Shown: positions 11,671 to 17,197 of the stretch, piece after piece
Layout of the letters: each line of letters starts with the position of its first letter
Numbering within the stretch: the stretch's first letter is position 1
Source: DAOTYH01 sp034435015
GTDB taxonomy: Bacteria > Chloroflexota > Anaerolineae > Aggregatilineales > UBA3940
Reading direction: 5' to 3'
DNA length: 17,197 nucleotides
Assembly (NCBI GenBank): GCA_034435015.1
Contig: DAOTYH010000085.1
Location: 1-17,197, forward strand
Program-made: the position numbers and the translations under genes
Notes under the pieces: model-generated
Seen by the model: the letters and a program-made list of their open reading frames with translations, nothing else
What the model was told of the DNA's origin: nothing
Database searches by the model: none

Positions 11671-13266
11671 ATGGAACTGGCCGTTGAGATGCAGGGCATT
11701 TACAAATACTTCCCCTCAACGAACGTATTGGCCAACAAACATGTCGATCTAGCTGTCAATCAAGGTGAGGTTCACGCACTGGTCGGTGAAAACGGTGCCG
11801 GGAAAACGACACTGATGAACATCCTGTATGGGCTGATCCGCCCCGATCAAGGACGGATCCGTGTCAACGGCCAGGAAGTTCAGATTAATCACCCAGACGA
11901 TGCAATCCGTCTTGGAATTGGCATGGTACATCAGCATTTCAAGCTGGTGCCCTCATTCACAGTCGCCGAGAACATTATGCTCGGCATGGAACCTCACACC
12001 CTCGGTGTACTACGCAAACGAGATGAGAGCGAGCAGGTGCGCCGCCTCTCAGAGGAATTCGGCATGCCTGTTGACCCCAACGTCCGGATTCGTGAACTGC
12101 CGGTCGGTATGCAGCAACGGGTTGAGATACTCAAGGCCCTCCAGCGCCGGGCGCAGATTCTGATCTTGGATGAACCGACAGCCGTGTTGACGCCTCAGGA
12201 GGCGCGGGAGTTGTTTGTTATCATCCGGAAACTGGCCCAGAGCGGCAAGACAGTGATCTTCATCACCCACAAACTGCTGGAAGTGATGGAAGTTGCCGAC
12301 CGTGTGACAGTCATGCGGCGAGGTGAAAGGGTCGGTACCAAGGACATCAAGGACACCAGCATCCGTGAGATGGCTAAGATGATGGTGGGCCGTGAAGTGC
12401 TGTTTGAGCTTGAAAAGAAACCAGCCCAGCCGGGCCAAGTCGTCCTTGATGTGAAGAACCTGGTGGTGGCAGGTAGCGGCGGTATTCCAGCCATCTTAAA
12501 TGTCTCACTGAACGTACGCGAAGGAGAGATTCTCGGTATTGCGGGGGTTAACGGCAATGGCCAAACCGAACTAGTTGAGGCCATTACGGGGATGCGTCCG
12601 GTTGAAGGCGGCTCGGTTAGGCTTTTGGGGAAGGACATCAGCCACCTGCCGGTCTGGGCACGCCGGCGTGCTGGCATGGCACATATTCCTGAAGACCGCA
12701 TGAGAGTGGGGCTTAACCTTAAGACCTCTCTAGACGAAAATCTGATCGTATCCCGGTACAGATTGCCTGAGTTTAGCAAGCTGGGCTTCCTCGTACGCTC
12801 CAATATCAGGCAGTTCAGCGAAATGACGATCAAGCAATTCGAGATCGCGGCGGCGCGTGTAGGGAGTGGGATTGCTACCCTTTCGGGCGGCAATCTCCAG
12901 AAGGTAGTGCTGGGGCGCGAGTTGAGCGGCGAACCCAAACTGATCGTTGCTAACCAGCCTACGCGCGGCCTTGATGTTGGCAGTATTGAGTTTGTGCACC
13001 GCCGGCTTCTGGAAGCCCGCGACAAAGGAGCCGCTATCCTGCTGGTATCAGTTGAGCTGGATGAGATCATGTCTCTGAGTGACCGGATCGCTGTTCTGTT
13101 CCGCGGGCAGATCGCCGGTGAGATGGATGCCGCTGAGGCAACCGAAGAAAATCTGGGGATTTTGATGGCAGGCGGATCGTTGCAGGAGCATGCTGAATCG
13201 GTATCCCTGCCTACGGCTACGGCAATGCCGGTCGGAGACCCCCCTGTGAAGGATGAGCATCTATGA
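11671..13266 (+). CDS. Double-NBD ATPase of nucleoside (BMP-type) ABC importer
   Basis: This 531-residue cytoplasmic ATPase energises the importer and carries two fused nucleotide-binding domains. NBD1 has Walker A GENGAGKT (39-46), Q-loop Q88, the signature variant LPVGMQQR (143-150) and Walker B LILDEP (D167, E168). NBD2 has a degenerate Walker A (GVNGNGQTE), a canonical LSGGNLQK signature and a Walker B region reading VANQPTRGLD, where Asn-Gln replaces Asp-Glu. This asymmetry is usual in the BMP/YufO group and leaves one hydrolytic site. An upstream in-frame ATG at 11623 would place the hairpin at 11629-11656 inside the gene. The ATG at 11671 with GGAGGG 5 nt before it fits the family start better. 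The stop overlaps the next start by 4 nt (ATGA, 13263-13266). Confidence 0.92.
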   Translation: MELAVEMQGIYKYFPSTNVLANKHVDLAVNQGEVHALVGENGAGKTTLMNILYGLIRPDQGRIRVNGQEVQINHPDDAIRLGIGMVHQHFKLVPSFTVAENIMLGMEPHTLGVLRKRDESEQVRRLSEEFGMPVDPNVRIRELPVGMQQRVEILKALQRRAQILILDEPTAVLTPQEARELFVIIRKLAQSGKTVIFITHKLLEVMEVADRVTVMRRGERVGTKDIKDTSIREMAKMMVGREVLFELEKKPAQPGQVVLDVKNLVVAGSGGIPAILNVSLNVREGEILGIAGVNGNGQTELVEAITGMRPVEGGSVRLLGKDISHLPVWARRRAGMAHIPEDRMRVGLNLKTSLDENLIVSRYRLPEFSKLGFLVRSNIRQFSEMTIKQFEIAAARVGSGIATLSGGNLQKVVLGRELSGEPKLIVANQPTRGLDVGSIEFVHRRLLEARDKGAAILLVSVELDEIMSLSDRIAVLFRGQIAGEMDAAEATEENLGILMAGGSLQEHAESVSLPTATAMPVGDPPVKDEHL

Positions 13267-14363
13267 CCGCTGAGACTAGACAAAAGCTGATAGACAACCT
13301 GCTGATCCCCTTTCTGGCTGTCCTATCTGGGTTGTTGCTTGCTTCGATCTTTGTGTTGATGACTGGCAACAGCCCCATTACAGCCTACAGGCGTTTGTTC
13401 GAGGCAGGTTTTAGTTGTGGAAGCTATAGCAACTGCGCCCTGTTCACCACATTCCAGTTTGCCACTCCCATGATCCTGACCGGCCTCTCAGCGGTAGTAG
13501 CTTTTCGGTCGGGGCTTTTCAGCTTGGGGCAGGAAGGCCAATTGATGCTTGGCGGCCTAATGGCGGCCTGGCTGGGGTATATCATCCACCTGCCTCCCAT
13601 CATCCATCCCGCCTTTATCATACTGGTGGCGATGCTGGTTGGCGGAGTGTATGGGCTGTTTCCGGGTATCCTGAAGGTCAAGCTCGGTGTCAATGAGCTG
13701 ATCAGCACTCTTGTGCTTAACAACATTGCGGTGTTATTTGTACGCTACCTGATCAACTTCCCCCTGCGTGCTGACCAGAGCACAACTGCCCATACCCGCG
13801 TCATAGATGAGACAGCTAAGTTGATGACGTTTGCGCCGAACACCAAATGGGGCGTAGGGTTCATACTGGCCATTCTTGCCACAGTGCTGGTTTTCATCTA
13901 TCTCTGGCGGTCAGCACCCGGCTATGAACAGCGAATGGCCGGGCAAGCTCCCTTCTTTGCCCGCTTTGGCGGCATTCCCAGCGATGGCGCGGCCATTCGC
14001 GGGATGTTTATCAGCGGCATGCTGGCTGGTCTAGCGGGCGCTATTCAGGTACTTGGTGTCCATTACCGTATGTTGGACGGCTTCTCTGCCGGGCTGGGCT
14101 TCGACGGTGTCACAGCGGCTATTCTAGGGCAGACCCATCCCATCGGGACAGCCATCGTGGCCGTCTTCTTTGCGGGAGTGCGCATGGGAGCGCAGGTAGG
14201 CCTGCAATTGGCCCTTAAGATTCCGCGTGAACTGGGCGGAGGTGTCATTGCACTGATGATCCTGTTTGTGGCCGCTGACCAGTTTTACCGCAACAACATT
14301 GACCGCATCAGCGCCTTCTTTAAGCGGCTACGCGGTCGGAAATCAGTGGAGGAGGAAGCCTGA
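13263..14363 (+). CDS. Nucleoside (BMP-type) ABC transporter permease, first subunit
   Basis: This 366-residue membrane protein of the BPD_transp_2 family corresponds to the YufP-like permease of BMP systems. The first helix (about 15-35) is followed by an external segment with C52 and C58, then TGLSAVVAFRSGLFSLGQEGQ, which contains the conserved R.G.F..G.EGQ motif. Later GFDGVTAAILGQTHPIG and IPRELGGG are typical of the family. About nine to ten membrane segments can be counted. Translation is coupled to the ATPase by an ATGA overlap and to the second permease by a 1-nt overlap (TGATG), so the transporter core is made from one mRNA. Its closest relative in the window is the orphan permease at 1617-2681. 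It should pair with the next gene product as a heterodimeric pore. Confidence 0.92.
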   Translation: MTAETRQKLIDNLLIPFLAVLSGLLLASIFVLMTGNSPITAYRRLFEAGFSCGSYSNCALFTTFQFATPMILTGLSAVVAFRSGLFSLGQEGQLMLGGLMAAWLGYIIHLPPIIHPAFIILVAMLVGGVYGLFPGILKVKLGVNELISTLVLNNIAVLFVRYLINFPLRADQSTTAHTRVIDETAKLMTFAPNTKWGVGFILAILATVLVFIYLWRSAPGYEQRMAGQAPFFARFGGIPSDGAAIRGMFISGMLAGLAGAIQVLGVHYRMLDGFSAGLGFDGVTAAILGQTHPIGTAIVAVFFAGVRMGAQVGLQLALKIPRELGGGVIALMILFVAADQFYRNNIDRISAFFKRLRGRKSVEEEA

Positions 14364-15346
14364 TGGAAGGGCTGGCTGGTGCGTTCACTCTGGACTTGGT
14401 TCGCAGCGGTATACGTTTGGCAACCCCCATCATTCTTGCCGCAATTGGCGGCGCGATCTGCAACCGCTCAGGCGTCCTGAATCTAGCATTGGAAGGCAAG
14501 ATGCTGATGGGATGCTTCATAGGGATTCTGGCGGCCTTCTTCCTCCAGAACACTTATCTGGGCGTAGTAGTAGCGGCCCTGTCGGGTGGCCTGCTGGGCG
14601 CTGTGTTTGCCTTTCTTTACCTGCGCTACAAGGTTGACCTGGTCATTCTCGCCATCGCCATTAACTTGTTTATAGGTGAGATGACCGTCTTCCTTATGCG
14701 CACTTTTCTAGGCGATGTCGGCACATGGTCAGACCCCAGCATCCGCCAGTTGCCGGACATTGCCCTTCCTCTGATCAATGACCTGCCTGTCTTAGGCCCA
14801 ATCCTCAGTGGGCATAATATCATTGTGTACCTCTCTTGGTTCATGGCCCTGGTTGCCTACTTTGTGTTGTTTCATACCAAGACAGGACGACATGCGCGCG
14901 CCGTTGGCGAGAACCAAGAGGCCGCCGAGACAGTTGGTATCAGCGTGCCCCGTGTCAAGTTTGCGGCGCTGGTGATCAGCGGGATGCTGGCGGCTATTGG
15001 AGGCGCATTCCTCTCTGTAGGCCATCTAACATTGTTCACCCGCAACATGAGCAATGGCCGTGGCTGGACAGCCATCACGGCGGCTCTGTTCGGGATGAAC
15101 CACCCCATCGCAGTATTTTTCACCGGCCTGTTCTTTGGCTTTGCTGATGCGCTGGCGGTTCGTCTGCAGACGACTACCAATATTCCACCCAGTCTGGTGC
15201 AATTCCTGCCCCAAGTGCTGACCCTACTGGCTTTGATCCTGGTTGCCGCCCGATCGAGTCTGGCTGAGACACTGGCACGGCGTGCATTTAGGATACGCGC
15301 CCAGCGTGAGATTGCGGCTCAGGAGGCGGCCAGCGCTGATCGTTAG
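14363..15346 (+). CDS. Nucleoside (BMP-type) ABC transporter permease, second subunit
   Basis: This 327-residue membrane protein matches the shorter YufQ-like permease of BMP transporters. The N-terminal part reads LATPIILAAIGGAICNRSGVLN, followed by LALEGKMLMG, which carries the conserved N..G..N...EG motif. The mid-region TKTGRHARAVGENQEAAETVGISV is the cytoplasmic coupling loop (G..AVGE....A...GI) that contacts the ATPase. About eight to nine membrane helices are present. The start overlaps the previous stop by one base, with GGAGGAAG just upstream as ribosome binding site. It ends 14 nt before the kinase gene. It has no paralogue in the window, in contrast to the first permease, which is duplicated. 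Confidence 0.92.
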   Translation: MEGLAGAFTLDLVRSGIRLATPIILAAIGGAICNRSGVLNLALEGKMLMGCFIGILAAFFLQNTYLGVVVAALSGGLLGAVFAFLYLRYKVDLVILAIAINLFIGEMTVFLMRTFLGDVGTWSDPSIRQLPDIALPLINDLPVLGPILSGHNIIVYLSWFMALVAYFVLFHTKTGRHARAVGENQEAAETVGISVPRVKFAALVISGMLAAIGGAFLSVGHLTLFTRNMSNGRGWTAITAALFGMNHPIAVFFTGLFFGFADALAVRLQTTTNIPPSLVQFLPQVLTLLALILVAARSSLAETLARRAFRIRAQREIAAQEAASADR

Positions 15347-15360
15347 CAGGAGGTGATAGG

Positions 15361-16848
15361 TTGGCTACCTATCTACTTGGATTGGATATCGGGACGACCG
15401 CTACCAAGGCCATCTTGGCAGATACAGAGGGTCATATCCTTGCTGAGCAGTCAGCGCCAAATACGCTGGATTCTCCTCAGCCCGGCTGGGCTGAGGAGAA
15501 TCCAGCCGAATGGTGGGAAAATGTTGGCATCGTATGCAGGGCCATCACAACATTACATCCTGAGGTAAAGATCGCCGCTGTAGGTGTCAGCGGCATGGTA
15601 CCGGCTCTAGTCCTGCTGGACGAGGCAGGCCAGCCCATTCGGCCTTCAATCCAGCAAAATGACGCCCGCCCCCATAGGGAAATCGAGTTTTTCCGCTCAC
15701 AGACAAACGCAGAGGATATACTAGCCCGCACCGGCAGTCCTGTCACTCAGCAGAGCATTGGCCCCAAACTGCGCTGGCTCTGGAAACATGAACCTGAGAC
15801 GATGCGCCGCGTGCGGTATGTGCTGGGTTCATACGACTTCATCAACTTTTGCCTCACAGGCAATGCCTGCCTTGAGAGAAACTGGGCGCTGGAAAGCGGC
15901 CTGTATGACTTGCGCAGGCAGGAATGGGATGACGACCTGTTGCGCCTCGCACAGGCCGAGAGGGAGTGGCTGGGGCCTGTGCATTCTCCAAGCGACTTGA
16001 TAGGTCACGTTACCGCTGAGGCGGCCCGCCATACCGGCCTCCAGCCCGGCACGCCGGTTGTTGCAGGCAGTGCGGATCATGTAGCCTCAGCGTTCTCGGC
16101 AGGGCTGAAGGCCCCAGGTGATCTACTGGTCAAGCTGGGCGGTGCAGGTGACATCCTGTTTGTACTAGACAGGCTATGTACTGACCCCCGCCTGTTCATT
16201 GACTATCACCTCATCCCCGGTCAGTATCTTCTCAACGGCTGTATGGCTGCCAGTGGTTCTATCATCAAGTGGTTTCGGGGGCAGTTTGCGCCGGGCACCA
16301 GCTATAGCCAACTAGATGCTGAAGCAGAGGCTGTTGCCCCCGGCTCGGATGGGCTGATCATCCTCCCCTACTTCTTGGGTGAAAAGACCCCCATCTTTGA
16401 TCCCCTAGCCCGCGGCCTGTTCTTTGGACTGACGCTCAGCCATACACGCGGACACATCTTCCGCGCCATTCTTGAGGCCATCTCTTTTGGGTTCTACCAT
16501 CACCTCGAAGTCCTTCGAGAACTGGGCTACGAACCCGGCGGACGTGTCATGGTCACAAACGGCGGGGCACACAGCCATTTGTGGCGTCAGATCACAGCAG
16601 ATGTACTTGGGTTGCGGCTTCAGGTCATCGAGCGGCACCCCGGCTCTTCACTGGGCGCGATGTTTGTGGCAGGAATGGGCATTGGCGCATTTGGTGAATG
16701 GGCACAGATAGAGCGTTTCATTCACATTGAGGGTATCGTTGATCCAAACCCCGACGCTCATGTGGTCTACCAGGACCGATACTCACTCTACCGCCAGCTC
16801 TACGAAGTCAATCGTCCCCTCTTTCCCCTGGTGACAAACACGGCTTAA
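15361..16848 (+). CDS. FGGY-family carbohydrate kinase, xylulokinase-like
   Basis: This 495-residue cytosolic sugar kinase begins LLGLDIGTT with phosphate-binding D9, G11 and T12/T13. The PQPGWAEENPAEWW segment (39-52), NDAR (100-103) and AGSADH with the probable catalytic base D239 follow in family order. GGAHSHLWRQITADVLG in the C-terminal domain is the adenosine-binding GGGAKS-like motif, here with His in place of Lys. The TTG start at 15361 is supported by an almost perfect AGGAGGTGAT (15348-15357) 7 nt upstream. It lies 14 nt after the second permease and is the last gene before a hairpin at 16853. A perfect 19-bp inverted repeat lies inside its coding sequence at 15465-15506. Xylulose is the usual substrate for this branch, but next to a nucleoside importer another pentose, such as ribulose or a nucleoside-derived sugar, is possible. 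Confidence 0.8.
   Translation: MATYLLGLDIGTTATKAILADTEGHILAEQSAPNTLDSPQPGWAEENPAEWWENVGIVCRAITTLHPEVKIAAVGVSGMVPALVLLDEAGQPIRPSIQQNDARPHREIEFFRSQTNAEDILARTGSPVTQQSIGPKLRWLWKHEPETMRRVRYVLGSYDFINFCLTGNACLERNWALESGLYDLRRQEWDDDLLRLAQAEREWLGPVHSPSDLIGHVTAEAARHTGLQPGTPVVAGSADHVASAFSAGLKAPGDLLVKLGGAGDILFVLDRLCTDPRLFIDYHLIPGQYLLNGCMAASGSIIKWFRGQFAPGTSYSQLDAEAEAVAPGSDGLIILPYFLGEKTPIFDPLARGLFFGLTLSHTRGHIFRAILEAISFGFYHHLEVLRELGYEPGGRVMVTNGGAHSHLWRQITADVLGLRLQVIERHPGSSLGAMFVAGMGIGAFGEWAQIERFIHIEGIVDPNPDAHVVYQDRYSLYRQLYEVNRPLFPLVTNTA
15465..15506. repeat. Perfect 19-bp inverted repeat inside the kinase gene
   Basis: The arm 15465-15483 (GCTGGATTCTCCTCAGCCC) is exactly complementary to 15488-15506, with only GGCT between. 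The repeat begins about 104 nt into the kinase coding sequence and spans codons for a conserved SPQPGWAEENP segment. Protein constraint and a perfect long hairpin coincide. No T-run follows. Confidence 0.9.
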
Positions 16849-16852
16849 GAGA

Positions 16853-16882
16853 CACAGCCCGGCGCCCACCAACCGGGCTGTG
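16853..16882 (+). terminator. Hairpin terminator after the kinase gene
   Basis: CACAGCCCGG (16853-16862) and CCGGGCTGTG (16873-16882) form a perfect 10-bp stem with a 10-base loop, 5 nt after the kinase stop. The downstream ATACCTTCCCC is only weakly T-rich, so termination may be partial, or the hairpin may protect the 3' end of the operon mRNA. It marks the end of the nucleoside locus. Confidence 0.6.
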
Positions 16883-17018
16883 ATACCTTCCCCTCAGCCT
16901 GCTTGTCCCCTAAACCGGCCTGGTTACCATAATAGGTACCCTGATTGCTAGTTGAAGACGTTCATGCTGCACTCGTTAGAATGGAAGTATCCCAACAACC
17001 ATACAACGAGGAGGCAGC
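16883..17018. other. Intergenic segment, probable IS-derived sequence
   Basis: No coding region is seen. GGTTACC (16922-16928) and the palindrome GGTACC (16935-16940) lie close together. The following bases lead into a transposase-like start with ribosome binding site GAGGAGG (17009-17015), so part of this stretch may be the left end of an insertion element. Terminal repeats or a target duplication could not be recognised. Confidence 0.3.
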
Positions 17019-17084
17019 ATGAACGACACCTACATTGCAACAGTCTATGTGGTCCTTGATGACCTGTTGCAGGTTTTGCATTGA
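17019..17084 (+). pseudogene. Truncated IS982-like transposase start
   Basis: A 21-codon frame opens with ATG at 17019 behind GAGGAGG and reads MNDTYIATVYVVLDDLLQ before ending in TGA after three more residues. The pattern of TVYVV.DDLL resembles the extreme N terminus of IS982-family transposases, which would continue for about 280 more residues. Nothing downstream continues the protein, so if the resemblance is real this is a remnant left after deletion. The identification rests on about 18 residues recalled from the family and is tentative. Confidence 0.4.
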
Positions 17085-17144
17085 ACTGATTCAAACTTTT
17101 GATGCGAATACATGACGTAAGTTGATCATCGCAAAGGAGATATG

Positions 17145-17197
17145 ATGAGCACCCAGGAAGTTGGCATCCTTTCGGTCAAACCGGATGAGCAAGGCGC
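17145..17197 (+). CDS. Start of an unidentified gene (partial, runs off the window)
   Basis: AAAGGAG (17133-17139) is followed 5 nt later by ATG at 17145; another ATG at 17142 is too close to the ribosome binding site. The frame stays open to the window edge, giving MSTQEVGILSVKPDEQG. These 17 residues do not identify a family. The short dyad TTGAACTGATTCAA at 17081-17094, about 50 bp upstream, could be an operator. It lies beyond the transposase remnant, so it is probably unrelated to the nucleoside operon. Confidence 0.5.
   Translation, partial: MSTQEVGILSVKPDEQG

Noticed and set aside
12961..12990. Loss of Asp-Glu in the second Walker B of the ATPase as evidence for a dead gene
   Set aside because: The NQPTRGLD form is usual in the second domain of BMP-type importer ATPases, and the first domain is intact.
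12195..13283. A 362-codon open frame on the minus strand
   Set aside because: It lies wholly antisense to the ABC ATPase gene, whose two domains are clearly recognisable. The antisense product is Ser/Arg/Pro-rich with no motif and no ribosome binding site.

Overview
The window is bacterial and moderately GC-rich, with compact genes and Shine-Dalgarno starts using ATG, GTG and TTG. The lipoprotein has an Ala/Pro/Gln/Glu-rich linker after its lipobox, and the overall gene set resembles Chloroflexota (Anaerolineae-like genomes). That placement is an inference, because no rRNA or other strong phylogenetic marker is present.

Layout. A minus-strand PD-(D/E)XK-like nuclease gene (11-505) is followed by about 500 bp of GC-rich, hairpin-rich sequence with at most one tiny ORF. 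Next come peptide deformylase (1011-1595) and, 21 bp later, an orphan permease of the BMP/nucleoside ABC type (1617-2681), closed by a terminator-like hairpin. A convergent uridine-phosphorylase-type gene (2732-3457, minus) is divergent from a DHA2-type 14-helix MFS transporter (3636-5105).

From 5225 to 16848 ten genes run on the plus strand and form a nucleoside uptake and breakdown locus. Block A (5225-10222) is ribokinase, an amidohydrolase of the adenosine/MTA/SAH deaminase type, a nucleoside hydrolase, an M20 metallopeptidase-like hydrolase, and a free-standing protein resembling only the C-terminal part of RarA/MgsA. A 203-bp leader with mutually exclusive hairpins separates it from block B (10426-16848): BMP-family substrate-binding lipoprotein, double-NBD ATPase, two permeases and an FGGY carbohydrate kinase. 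A strong hairpin follows the kinase.

The inferred pathway is capture of extracellular nucleosides by the lipoprotein, import by the ABC transporter, deamination of amino-purine nucleosides, and cleavage by the hydrolase to base plus ribose (or by the phosphorylase to base plus sugar-1-phosphate). Ribokinase then phosphorylates ribose. The FGGY kinase probably handles a second sugar. The M20 enzyme and the RarA-C-like protein have no assigned step and are the least explained parts of the locus.

The right edge holds a short fragment resembling the start of an IS982-type transposase, then the first codons of an unidentified gene. The most notable observations are the stand-alone RarA-C-like protein inside a nucleoside operon, a perfect 19-bp inverted repeat inside the FGGY kinase coding sequence, competing hairpins (with a partial purine-aptamer resemblance) ahead of the lipoprotein gene, and the orphan permease paralogue behind deformylase.
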